Positions 18,726 through 28,672 of a DNA stretch of 29,867 nucleotides are shown here, piece by piece; position 1 is the stretch's first letter, and each line of letters starts with the position of its first letter. Location of the stretch: assembly GCA_030407315.1 (NCBI GenBank), contig JALQPE010002181.1:1-29867 (forward strand), in the 5' to 3' direction. Both the position numbers and the translations under genes were made by a program. This DNA is from Asparagopsis taxiformis. Its lineage: Eukaryota; Rhodophyta; Florideophyceae; Bonnemaisoniales; Bonnemaisoniaceae. The notes beneath the pieces were generated by a model that was not told the origin of the DNA, searched no databases, and was given only the letters and a program-made list of their open reading frames with translations.

Positions 18726-19456
18726 CGAGAAATAGATTCTTCACCTCAATCAGCCACCAGCAGAAAACAATCTTCTCTCCTACCTGCCGTTAAAAACCTT
18801 CGGCAACAATCTTGATAAACCTTAAATGCACAGTTAAAGAGTTAACCTGAATATTTTCAGGTATACTTTGGCTAGGTAGGGTACGTAATGAGGAATAATT
18901 AGGTTCTTCGGCGGCCTTTCAATACAATTATTTCGCCAACGGACATTTCCATTTTTGTTTTGAATTTGAAGTCCCCTCGAGAGATTGAGTTTGAAATCTG
19001 CCATCGGAGATTTCAAAACCAATCTCTTGAGAGGACTTCATCTTCTGTTCGAACTTGTAGACTCGTTCTTACAACCAGTATATAAATATACACATTGATT
19101 TCACTGCATCATTCTCGATCCCTGCGTCTGTTTATACATACACGTCTAGGTTCCGTTATATTGCCACAGCGAAAAATACACCCAATCTACTGGTAATGGC
19201 TTCGAGCAGCTCGGAATAAGATCTTTATTATATGGTGATGAATGTTCAAGAGAGATGATCATCACGATGTTGGTCTCCCATGTCGCTTGGGACAGGTGTT
19301 AGTAATTTATAACCGTTACGAGTTATGCAAGTATAAAAATAGTAACCTACCAATTTTCTCTCTATCATTCCACACGGATACAAGCTGTACAGTTTCGTCA
19401 TCTTTCCTGTTTCCTCAGTCGATACCTCTTCCATTCTTTTCCTGGGAATACCCATT
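18726..19456. promoter_or_regulatory. Divergent intergenic region between genes D and E
   Basis: AT-rich, shared 5' region of two genes read away from each other. It holds the hairpin at 18968-19039 and TATAAATA at 19081-19088, about 370 bp before the gene E ATG. It lacks the CCAATGG/AATAATACC hairpins found in the other intervals between cargo genes. Confidence 0.4.
18968..19039. repeat. Imperfect hairpin in the D/E divergent promoter
   Basis: Two 32-bp arms (18968-18999 and 19008-19039) match at 28 of 32 positions, starting GAAGTCC and ending TTTGAAATCT, around an 8-base loop. Sequence is unrelated to the other hairpins. It may be an operator for either gene or the foot of a small inserted repeat. 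Confidence 0.8.
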
Positions 19457-20845
19457 ATGCAAGACCCAACAGACTTTGTCTCCGAAGGATCAGTCATTGA
19501 AGTAGAATGGAGTTTACGAACGAGAGGAAGGAAACAGAAAAAGGTTTGGTGGGGCGCCAAAGTTTTGAGTACTGCCAAGCCGGACGCGTCCGGAGAACAT
19601 CGTTTGACTGGAAACTTGTTTGTTACGCTGCAATATCAATCTGAACACGGTTTCGACCAGTCAGTCTCTACAGCAAAATTATTCAAGAACAATTCGCTGC
19701 TGGACATTGACTCTGGAAACATGCTACGTTGGAGGTTTGGAGAGCAACTAGCACTAGAGCAGACGATCTCGTCTGCGGGTGAAGACAGTTTCCATAAAAA
19801 AGACTGCAAACAAAACTTGTTGAGTCGATCCAAGTCCGAGCCGCGCTTAGTTTGCGATGAGAGTCCTCCTGGTCCTAACATCAATGAGGACATATCCAAG
19901 CTGTTTCAAAAGGTATCCTACCTCGAAAGGCAGATTCTCAACTGTCGCGGTTCATCAAGCGCTACTGGACCCATCTTCGGAAACATTGTGTGCGACTACC
20001 TGTTCCAGAGAGTTGGCTTAAAACTGGACAAACCCCTGTCCTCCAAAATCACGAAGTCTGAAACAGGCCGGGAAGTGAGCTCCTTGGTGCAAGACTATGT
20101 GACGGCAAGAGCAGATTGCTCGCTTGAACAGTTTTTACAACTTTCCAGGCTATGCGAAGAGAAGAACAACCCAAACACAATTTTCCTGCCGAGCGTCGAG
20201 GCGGTTCGAATTTCAACTGGGAGAGATAAAGAGCTATCGATCCACTTTGGAACATACTATGACCTCTGCAATACTTTAGCTCCTTCCATGTCTACATGCA
20301 CGAACTCTACTATCCTCAAGTGGAAGAAAACACGACACGATTCTGGGTCTTCTGTCATTAGAGTTTTGGGAACTCTAGCAGACAGTGCTTCAGAAGATTT
20401 TATTCCATCTACAAAGGCTGTTCTTGTTGGTTCCTCTTTATACAGGAGATCTGAAAACATGAGTAGTACTGTCGTTCTTACTCGAGAATCTGATGAATAC
20501 GACTATGTCAATTGCAGCTATTCGTATCCTTTGGAAGCTCGCTTCCTCTCAAGTCGAGAAATGCAGGAGAACTTTGAGCTGCCGGACAGCAAAAATTTCA
20601 AACTGGCCAACTCGTTCTCACTGACCTGGAAACCTGTTCAAGGCCCTCGTCCATATGGAACTTTCGAGCGCGTTCTCAAGAATGTTGTGTTGGGAACTGC
20701 ATACTTGAACCTCCCAGCATGCATTTTCAGTGGACACACCATCTGCAGCGAGCTAGACACAATTGGACATGACGTTATCGTTGGACAGAATAGTTCCCCT
20801 GTCGATGCACCTCATCCTACCGTACACGATGTCGCCTCCGAGTAA
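19457..20845 (+). CDS. Unknown protein with possible Tudor/Agenet-like N terminus (gene E)
   Basis: A 462-residue protein in one frame, starting at an ATG at 19457. Residues about 10-90 (VIEVEWS, KKVWWGAKVL, GNLFVTLQY, LRWRFGEQ) have the alternating strand and W-rich look of small chromatin-reader barrels such as Tudor, Agenet or PWWP. This is pattern recognition only and not a firm family match. A short helix-rich stretch near 145-160 (DISKLFQKVSYLERQI) could form a coiled coil. The remaining 300 residues are unrecognised and show no membrane segment or zinc-ligand cluster. Divergent from the SET-methyltransferase gene D, suggesting possible co-expression, and convergent with gene F. In CACTA elements a second protein usually binds the subterminal repeats; E or F could fill that role, which is inference. 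Confidence 0.6.
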   Translation: MQDPTDFVSEGSVIEVEWSLRTRGRKQKKVWWGAKVLSTAKPDASGEHRLTGNLFVTLQYQSEHGFDQSVSTAKLFKNNSLLDIDSGNMLRWRFGEQLALEQTISSAGEDSFHKKDCKQNLLSRSKSEPRLVCDESPPGPNINEDISKLFQKVSYLERQILNCRGSSSATGPIFGNIVCDYLFQRVGLKLDKPLSSKITKSETGREVSSLVQDYVTARADCSLEQFLQLSRLCEEKNNPNTIFLPSVEAVRISTGRDKELSIHFGTYYDLCNTLAPSMSTCTNSTILKWKKTRHDSGSSVIRVLGTLADSASEDFIPSTKAVLVGSSLYRRSENMSSTVVLTRESDEYDYVNCSYSYPLEARFLSSREMQENFELPDSKNFKLANSFSLTWKPVQGPRPYGTFERVLKNVVLGTAYLNLPACIFSGHTICSELDTIGHDVIVGQNSSPVDAPHPTVHDVASE

Positions 20846-20984
20846 AACGTTTTCTATCTTTTCTAGATGGGTCTACAAGACTGTTCAGAATTAGTCAACC
20901 TCGATTAAGTCGATGGTATCCATCGATACATGCTCCGTATCTTTCTGGCCTGTTCCTTCGTCCAGGGACTGTCTGCATTCTGTA

Positions 20985-21077
20985 ACAATGATTGCCCTCC
21001 ACTTGGCAAAATATCCCTCAAAATAATACCCGGTATTATTTTCCGCACTACTCTGCCAGGTGGAGCTACGGCATTGG
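20985..21077. repeat. Single CCAATGG/AATAATACC hairpin between convergent genes E and F
   Basis: CAATG ... CTCCACTTGGCA ... AAAATAATACCCGGTATTATTTT ... TGCCAGGTGGAG ... CATTGG. The core is a perfect palindrome (21019-21041) and the outer boxes pair with a few mismatches. It is the only singleton of the family, 140 bp after the gene E stop and 285 bp past the gene F stop. Confidence 0.88.
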
Positions 21078-21361
21078 ATGGGACTGCACAGGCCCCGAAG
21101 CTACTAGAGGCGTGCTCAATGACAGGGTAAAACTCTTAACCGTAGTAGACATGACGCTTTCTAGTCGCAGAGTGAGCTGAAAAATAAGAACGATAGCTAT
21201 TGTTTCCAGTACACCATGTAGTACGTAGCATGCTAGGGTGCACCTTTTCCACTCATATCCTAGACAGTTTCATATCTAAAGGTTTCTATTTCTCCTCAGT
21301 CTGCCTCGTCGTAATTATTTTACTTCAAAGGTTATGAAACTTTACTTATCCGCTTCCATTA

Positions 21362-22885
21362 TCAATCTTCCTCATCAAGGAAAACTTCAACGTAGCTTTC
21401 ACTCCCATCTTCTTCATTTCCATGTCCGCTATCCTCCTCAAACGCGGTACTACGCTGTTCCAAGTGTTGTTCATCGAATTTTTCGTTAGTAATTGTCAGT
21501 ACATCTTCGCAGAGATGCCTCTTACAGATTCGCTCACTCGGCAACATCGCCTTTCCTAATTGTTTGAGCTCGTCTTGTACACTTTCTTCGAAGGTCTGAC
21601 CTGATTGTACCTTGAAAATTCCTAGAATCCCGGAAGCGATTGCATAGACAAATCTGAGTGAATTGCAGGAACGTCGCAGGAAAACCATTCTACTCGTGCA
21701 TTGAAGGAAAGCAATTGCAGTGTTCAGGGCTACCTCCAGGATATTGATTCTCCTTCGAATCATCCTTTTGGCCACACATCCCGATATCTCGACTTCGTAC
21801 TGAATGATGACAACCATCTCTTTCCGCTCAGCGATGAATTGTATCAAGATCTCGGAATTCTTGTCATCCACAACTTTCCGTTCCTCAGGCCTTAGATTTC
21901 CGTTGGTCACACGGGTATCGGGGATAACATCCATATCTCGAATGAGATCGTGAGTTGGAAACTCGAAAGTGATAGAGGCGTCCGTTTCCAACACTAGAGC
22001 GAACCCCAGTTCGACAAGGAATCGATGGCGCACCTGCTCTCTAGACTTGTTCAGGAAACCGAGCACCTTTGTCAGCGCAACTTTCGTAACAGCCAAAGAT
22101 ATTTCACGCTTGCTCAACTGTCCACCATTTCCATCTGTTTTCCTCCGCTTCCTAGCCCCTCCGTCAATGCTTCCTGCAGGCTGGTTTCGGCCATCGCCAG
22201 TGGCACCATAAACAACTTCTTCGATTATTTTGTCCGGAATGTACTTGTTCTCCTTCCAGACGTTGAACGCATTCGAATCGCGTCCAGAGCTCGAGCCTTC
22301 CACTGTACGGCCTGTACCCGACTTTTCCTTCTGAATGTTCCGCAGGAGAGACATCACCACTTGGAATCGAAGCTCGATGTTGTTCTTCCCGGTGTTGGAT
22401 TGGAACACATCCCTCTTGTCATTGCTCTGCTTCGCAAACATCATTGCAGAGAGCAACCTGCAACCACGGAGGTCGTAGATTCCTTGGTTGGTGTAAATTG
22501 TCGCCCCAGCATCAATCTTGTCGACCAGCAAAGGTACAACAGTTCCAAATACTGCACACAGAAAATTGTAAGAAAACGATAGTTCTGCTGACTGCGAGAT
22601 GCGCAAACGGTCCCTGTCCTTGTCAGTCATCCCCTTCTTCGAATTGCCCTGACTCTGCTGTAATAAACCATCACAGATGTCTTTCACACCCTGTAATTCC
22701 GTTACTATAAACTCGACGCGACTCATCAGCTTTTCGATTTGCTGGCGTTGGGACGTTCGATCATCGTCGATTTCATCCATCCTCTCCCCAATACGACGAA
22801 CTTCCCCAGTCACTGTCCTGAATCCCTCTCGAATAATCCCTGCTAGGCAGTCATTTGGATTTTCCTCACGACGCTGAGATTCCAT
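21362..22885 (-). CDS. Coiled-coil protein of unknown function (gene F)
   Basis: A 507-residue protein in one frame. Residues about 15-85 (EVRRIGERMDEIDDD, then RQQIEKLMSRVEFIV and VKDICDGLLQQ) show heptad-like spacing typical of a coiled coil, suggesting oligomerisation. Residues about 225-250 contain GGARKRRKTDG, a likely nuclear signal. The C-terminal 40 residues are very acidic (EEDSGHGNEEDGSE). No enzyme motif or zinc ligand set is seen. The start ATG at 22885 immediately precedes the coiled coil. Being next to the right end, it could be an accessory terminus-binding protein, but nothing in the sequence proves this. Confidence 0.6.
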   Translation of the reverse strand: MESQRREENPNDCLAGIIREGFRTVTGEVRRIGERMDEIDDDRTSQRQQIEKLMSRVEFIVTELQGVKDICDGLLQQSQGNSKKGMTDKDRDRLRISQSAELSFSYNFLCAVFGTVVPLLVDKIDAGATIYTNQGIYDLRGCRLLSAMMFAKQSNDKRDVFQSNTGKNNIELRFQVVMSLLRNIQKEKSGTGRTVEGSSSGRDSNAFNVWKENKYIPDKIIEEVVYGATGDGRNQPAGSIDGGARKRRKTDGNGGQLSKREISLAVTKVALTKVLGFLNKSREQVRHRFLVELGFALVLETDASITFEFPTHDLIRDMDVIPDTRVTNGNLRPEERKVVDDKNSEILIQFIAERKEMVVIIQYEVEISGCVAKRMIRRRINILEVALNTAIAFLQCTSRMVFLRRSCNSLRFVYAIASGILGIFKVQSGQTFEESVQDELKQLGKAMLPSERICKRHLCEDVLTITNEKFDEQHLEQRSTAFEEDSGHGNEEDGSESYVEVFLDEED

Positions 22886-23209
22886 CTTCCGTCAAACTTC
22901 GCCTCTCGTTCCAATCGCAGAGTGTCACTCCAAACGCTTTTCCTGCAACGAGAATGCTAGCAATAGTAACAAATAATGCCAACTACTCTACTCATATCCT
23001 CGGAAAACGACCGATTTTCTCCTACCTTTTTTGTAACGGTCATTTCCATGTGACCATGCATCCTCTACACTTCTCACTACTAGTAGCTTCAGAATAGTTT
23101 CCTCTCTTCTCTACTTGAACTCACATGCGAACACATTGTACAACCCTATCCTGGACAACTATTGCAACATTGAATCTCAGAAAATACCAATCACCAATTA
23201 CTATCAAGG
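22886..23209. promoter_or_regulatory. 5' region of gene F, no gene seen
   Basis: AT-rich, with only short frames, leading into the right subterminal repeats. No hairpin of the AATAATACC family is present on this 5' side. Confidence 0.35.
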
Positions 23210-23545
23210 CAGTACTTGCAGGCAGTACAATTCACTGCCGGAGCCAGTATATTTTACTGCCTGATTCTAATGCCAGGTCATTTGCCAGGGCAGTACTGTA
23301 TGGCAGTACATTCCATTGCAAAATCATCAAAAATCACTGCATTGCACTACTGCCCTGTGGTACCAGCAAAAATTACTAGAATTTGCTATCGTACAGTACT
23401 GAATTCTGCTACATACCGTACTGCCAGGAAATTTTGTATTTTACTGCCTGCGGCACTAGAACTGAAAAAATTAAAATAGTAATTTTACTGCCTCAGGCAC
23501 TACATTGCTCAGGCAGTGATTTTTACTGCCTCAGGCAGTAAATTT
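23210..23545. repeat. Right subterminal cluster of GGCAGTA/TACTGCC palindromes
   Basis: Same motif family as 160-1350, including the palindrome ACTGCCTCAGGCAGT (23525-23539), next to the right terminus. In inverted orientation the outermost palindrome of each end sits tens of bases from the CACTA tip and shares TTTACTGCCTGAGGCAGT, so the two ends are organised symmetrically. The right cluster is about a third as long as the left. Confidence 0.75.
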
Positions 23546-23557
23546 ACTACATTTTTT

Positions 23558-23576
23558 GATCTCAAACTCAGTAGTG
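23558..23576 (-). repeat. Right terminal inverted repeat of CACTA element
   Basis: Top strand GATCTCAAACTCAGTAGTG; its reverse complement begins CACTACTG and matches the left end. It abuts the broken SET-domain relic on its right. Confidence 0.7.
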
Positions 23577-26500
23577 ATGATCTTCGGATTTTCTAGGTCC
23601 TTCGCCTTGAGCTTCTTCCCCGTCGAAACCGCTGCTGTAGTTCTCGACAAAACTCGACGTTGGCCATCCGCCTGGTGTCTCCGCCGGAGTGTCCTCACCT
23701 CGCAAATACCGCGGGTCGTTGATGAACTGCACCGAACAGAACGGAGCCGGAACAATCCAAATTGGATGCTCGATGTTTTCGTCGTCCTCCGCTGTTGCAT
23801 ACAGCTTGATGGCATACATCAAGAATGTTTCCTTCGTATCGCCATGTGACCCTCTCCGTACGCGAACCTCATCGACTCCTTGCTCATATCAGAGTACACA
23901 ACAGTTCCGTAGTATGCACATACTTCGTCGCCAACATTAAATGTGTTCAGCGAAGAGCCTCTTCCTGCATTTGGTAGCTTAATCAGCGATGGTCGAACGC
24001 TCAATTTTTTCGCAACACAATCGTGTGCCCGCATCACGCGAGGTTTTCAGTTTGCAACCAGCGGCGCAGGGAAGGTGGCCAATAATGTACCGGTTTTTCC
24101 ATGTGCTCGTGCGACGCAATCGACTCTGGGCACAGCTGCCAGAGTTACTGCCGAAATATTTCGGGAACTTCTGGTACAGGGGAAGGCCAGGTGGGGGTTC
24201 GATGATCCTGCGTTCCCTCTGCGTACGCATCGTGACAGAGGGGGACGCCAAGAACTTCTCAGCACTCTGTTTCGCTTCTGTCGTGACCCTCATGTCAGTG
24301 TTGTTTGAAAGAATCACACGTGACATGACTGCACACACAGCTTTGGAAGCGATCGTGCCACACACAATTTTGTCCATGTCACTGCCGACGAAAACACGGT
24401 GCTCAGGCAAGCTCATAGCTGCTTTTCCCGTTGCGAAAGTGCCAGAGAATGGATCGACAACAATATCACCAGGCTGTGAATGCTGGCTGATCAACTCCAT
24501 CATGAGAGCGACGCTCTTCTGCTCTGCACGAACTCTGACCGTAGCACCGGTTGTGCTCCTTGTTCGCCACACCATCTCATTCGAATCGATGGCGGGCATA
24601 TTGATGGGACGTTGCACCACGCCGGGTACGTGCCGTCCATGTATCCGTGGTTCCTATAGGCCACCATCTCGCTTCCAGTCTTGAACGGAACACCTCGCTT
24701 CCAGAAGTGGATAGCGACCTCTGCCATGTTCATGCGTTGGTACCTCTTCCGCCCGGCATTTGATAGAGGTGCCCAGGTAGTCGGACAAACAACAGAGGTA
24801 CCTCGTCAACGAAGAAAACTGAATTCCGAACGACGTCCTCCTCCTCCTCGTTCTCCTCCTCATCCGCACTTTCCGCCACTGTGCTGCGATGCTTCGGAGT
24901 CCGAATTCAGGACGTAACCTCTTCTTCATCCGACCCGTCATCACTGGCAGCAGCATCGGTTGGGGCTTCTGACTGCGGTCCTTTGTACGTTTCCAAGTAA
25001 TGGAACCATTCGTAGAACTGCAAAACGGAGCAGAACACGATGCCGTGGCCACCGGGGCGCAACAGCTCGTCAAACACTTCGATGCTAGCCTGCATATCTT
25101 CTGCAGTTAGCCTGTCGTACGAAGAGTTGGAATCGTTCCTCTTCCGACGAACATTGTAGGGCGGATCAGTCAGAATGAGCTGAACGTTGCCCGTGATGGG
25201 CACGTGTTCTCGGCTCTCGTCGGCACTGACCAAATCTTCGAAAGGGACGTCGTACACCCGGCAATACTGACTCATTTTCGAAAGAAAGTCCTTTGCGAGA
25301 GCCTGCCCTTCACTTTCCTGCTCTTCTGTCGCATGGGGTGACGGTGACGGGGGAGACGGCCCTTGGGCAGTAAGACTGGTCCTCCCAGGCCCAAGTTCAA
25401 GCCTGGTTGTGTGTCTTGTCGACGGAACCAAACCTCTCCCTCCTGTGTTGCGACGAGTGGGAGTGTCATCAACCGGCTTGGGGACCCTTTTCTGCGTCCG
25501 CGGCTTGTGGTGCGGGGGCGGGGACAGCCATAACGTCTTCGTCGAGGGTGTCAAAGTACGCTGGCAGCTTGTCCGGATTTCCGCTTGACAAGTATATTTC
25601 CAGCGCCCCCAGCGGTCGGACTCCGGCCAGGTGTACAGGTCCGGGTTGACGATAAGAAACTGCAACCGGTCGAAGAACTTCCTCACAAGGTCCCTAAATG
25701 CACTGTGCTGCGCACTGGTTCTTGTCTCTACTTTTCCACCATATCCATCAGGATGAGATAGGGGAGCTTTGTCGTGGTAGAGATCTAGCTTCTGCTCCAT
25801 CGGTGCGAATAGACCTTCATCGAGCACGTGAAACCAATGCTCATGCTGTCGAAAATGATGTACGGCGCCATCAACTCTTCGAAGCTGGAAAACTTTGCGG
25901 CGAAGGCCACATCGGTCCAAGCATGGTATAAAACTTGAACCACGTAACAAGCTCGATTAGTGCTTTTCCGATGGGCTGGGACGCGTGCGGCTTCGTTCCC
26001 TCTGTGCGCCGCGTCGCCTATTCGGCGACGCAGCAGGTTCTGTTGGTGTGATTTCGGATGATAGACAACGCTTGGAAATACATCAATACCTCGAACGTTT
26101 CCGGTGGAGCAAGAACGAAGGCGCTTGGTTCCCCGCGCTGCGGCGCCTGTAGTGGCGAAGGAAGCATGTTACGTCCAATAAGGAAGGTCTGCGGCACGAT
26201 CCCAGAAAGGATGCAGTGCTCAACCCATTGCCCGATACGCTCATCCTGTCTTGAAAACTCGGCCAATCGGTAATGCCAGACGAACAATCTGCTGGCTCGC
26301 TCAACGTTCATCTCTGCCATGACGATTTCGGCAACATCCGCCTCGACTCCAGCATTCTTCGAACGACCGCAGAAGCCATGCTGAGTCGACCTTGCAGCGC
26401 CGCAAATTGTTCTTCCGTTGCCCTGCGCAACCCAAGCGCCAAGGTCCGCGTATGTGAAAACCTCCCGGCTTGTCCGTGAAGTCTGCGAAACTTGAGTGGG

Positions 26501-26690
26501 CGAATAAATCCAGCAAGAGGCGGAGGAAGTCTTTGCCAGCGAGAGTAGTTTCGCGGGCGGCGCGACCTACGTTTCGACGTGTACCCATGTCACTAGAATC
26601 CTCCAAGGGCTAGCGGGTTCGCGCAGAATTGGCACGGTTGCGTCGTCAACGATCGGATTGCTGTTGCGCCTGCGCTTATTCGTCATAATG
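23577..26690 (-). pseudogene. Broken ParB-methyltransferase-SET gene, relative of gene D
   Basis: Pieces in several minus-strand frames align in order with gene D. About 26690-26000 is a degraded N-terminal part (a possible start at 26686 soon meets a stop). The methyltransferase core follows in 24907-25950, with LILTDPPYNVRRKRNDSNSSYD (DPPY at about 25153-25170) and LLRPGGHGIVFCS. A frame change gives MAEVAIHFWKRG (about 24690-24725). Another gives DIVVDPFSGTFATGKA (about 24420-24480). The SET remnant is GDEVCAYYGTVVYSD (about 23900-23950) and IWIVPAPFCSVQFINDPRY (about 23700-23765). At least four frame changes occur and the SET end is missing where the CACTA right end begins. The catalytic motif is DPPY here and DPPF in gene D. 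It is GC-richer than gene D, so it is an old or separate copy. A spliced functional gene is much less likely, because the breaks fall inside conserved blocks. Confidence 0.75.
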
Positions 26691-27300
26691 GAATGAGTGG
26701 AAATTCGGTACAGGATGGCGACCGCTCGGCGAGACAGTCAAATTTGACGACGTATCTCGTGACGTTTGCACTCTTTCGTGAGGAAACACTGGTTGATATC
26801 GAACGGAACAGAGTATACGGGTACACAGCACTGGAAAGGTCTTGAAACCCGTAACGGTGTAGGTAATAGGTTGTGACGGATACGTGGTAGAGAAAATTTT
26901 TAAAAAGATTGTGATTCCTGTCTTTGAGTGTTGTACTGCACGGCCGCCATGGCGGCTGTGACTGCAGTCAGGTTTTCACAGGTGCATCACGCTTACCAGG
27001 TGAGCGACATCCGGACGGCCACTGGACATGGGGATGTCCAGCTCAGATGCATTGCTGGCCAGACCAGAAATTCTACAATTTCGGGCAGAAAAAATATTGC
27101 AAAAAACCTTGATTTCAGCGGGTCGATTGTGCGTACGGCACACCCCCATCTCAAAAACATGTTCACATATGCATGTTTTTGAGAATAGCCCAAATTTTAA
27201 TTCAAATCAAGGTGTCTCTAATTTGGCCACAACGGCCCCAGGAACCGGCCGCCGCCCCGAGCGGGGTCATCACTGCCTCTGTAAGCACTAACTGTAAGGC
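26691..27300. other. Intergenic stretch with hairpin at 27149-27184
   Basis: No supported gene. A perfect 13-bp-arm hairpin, TCTCAAAAACATG (27149-27161) with CATGTTTTTGAGA (27172-27184), is present, and a small inverted repeat TGGACAT/ATGTCCA lies at 27023-27040. Short frames around them are not convincing. Confidence 0.5.
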
Positions 27301-28672
27301 TAAATGGCGCGAAAGATGGGTCGATTCCAGGCTTCAAGCCTAAGTTATGCTAGGGAGAAATCTTCTTCCGTGTTTTATCACGGTCCCGCCTTACTCCCTC
27401 AACACAAAAAACTACTTGTGGAACGATAGTTCGTTAGACGTAGTAGCTGGTACGAGCTAGTGGACACGCTGTCCTTAACGAAACGAACAAACAGTCCACC
27501 CGCTGGTGTTTGACTGTATGTTAGGTAGAAAGGTAGAGATAGGTTAGCGAGTAGACACGAGCGTCACGACGCAACAATCCACGCGAGTATTACGTTCGGT
27601 AAACGAGGTGGTACGTCACCGGAGGCGCTCTCAACAAGCCCGGAGGCACTACACGCAATCGCCTTACGTGCGGCGATGGGTAGGGAGTACGCAGCTCGAC
27701 GGAGACGAAGCTCGTTAGGCAGAACGTAAACGTAAAACGTAGAAGTCAGCGTAGACTAGAGCCGTTGCCCGTTCGATGAATTTTCCCCTTCCCTCCCGGC
27801 ACGATGCCAATACCTCTATAGCCACGATGGCATCGCTTTACAGTGTAAACACTGCCTCGTAACGTCCCCGAATGGGAAATGGACCTTGTGGTCACACGTA
27901 GGGACCCGTGCGTCGTCTTGGCCGTGCCAGTACGTTCGTTGCACACGTGTGCCGGTTGCTGCGCGCGCGCATGCGCCAGCAATGTTCGTGCATTGCTGTC
28001 GCCGGTCGTGTCCGCCGAAATTCGAATTCCGCGGAAAACGTAAATATGCACAATTCTTGAATTGCCACGTATACTACACAGCCCCACCCCCACACGTGGA
28101 CGTCCCGGCCACGCGAGGCCCGTCAGGACGCGCCTGAGACACGGGGCCGTGGCGCCTTTTCGGGTACAACTGCGGACGTGCAGTTGTCCCGAAAAATCTC
28201 GTTTAAACGTACGCGGCCGGTTGGCTGATCGAATCGCCACGGCGCCGGAGCGCGCGCGTGCGCTCCGGCTCTTTCGTAATCATCGAGGCCCGCCCGTTGG
28301 CATCGTTCGTCAATGCTCGCTTAGGCGTTTCCCTGCAACGAATGCAGTGTCCAATTCCACCACGCAGGGTGTGTGCTCAATTCAGCGCGATACGTGCGCA
28401 GCCACGGCCCTTTCGTGAATCTGCCAGCGGGCATTACGACTACGGTCGTCCGAAGGTTATTTAAGCCGCGGCTTAACGTGATAGCGATCGTCGCTCACCC
28501 TTCCTCTCACCATCGTCATCCAGGCCGTTGCCTTTCGTTCTCCCTTACCTTTTTCCCCCGCTGGGTACTACTACCTCCGTCCTTTTCGTTCTCTCGTTCC
28601 GTTCCGCCCGCGTGGCTCTCGTTCTCGTGCTCGTTGCACTGTTCGTCTTCGTTGCGTACGACACTGACCACG
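27301..28672. mobile_element. Possible degraded LTR-like region upstream of a gag-like frame
   Basis: GC-rich, non-coding in appearance. It contains a near-perfect hairpin at 28157-28195 (TTTTCGGGTACAACTGC facing GCAGTTGTCCCGAAAA), a GC hairpin around 28244-28270 (GCCGGAGCGC facing GCGCTCCGGC), and TATTTAAG running into the perfect palindrome TTAAGCCGCGGCTTAA (28461-28476). About 200 bp of pyrimidine-rich sequence then leads to an ATG at 28673. This layout resembles an LTR promoter and leader. No partner repeat is visible in the window, so the call is tentative. Confidence 0.3.

Larger units (their letters stand above)
136..23576. mobile_element. Giant CACTA (EnSpm-like) DNA transposon with epigenetic cargo
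   Basis: The left end reads CACTACTGTGTCTGAAATC (136-154). The reverse complement of the right end (23576-23558) reads CACTACTGAGTTTGAGATC, a 16/19 match starting with the diagnostic CACTA. Directly inside both ends are clusters of the same GGCAGTA/TACTGCC motif in both orientations, as expected of CACTA subterminal repeats. The only recognisable transposase inside (2731-6432) is of the TNP2/Transposase_21 type that belongs to CACTA elements. Five further genes lie inside. The flanking triplets (TAC left, ATG right) do not form a 3-bp target duplication, so one flank may be rearranged or an end misplaced. Size (23.4 kb) is large for the family. The call is inference from termini, subterminal repeats and transposase together. 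Confidence 0.72.

Noticed and set aside
24907..25950. A standalone 347-residue methyltransferase gene
   Set aside because: It has motif IV (DPPY) only; motif I and the SET part continue in other frames, so it is one piece of a broken gene.
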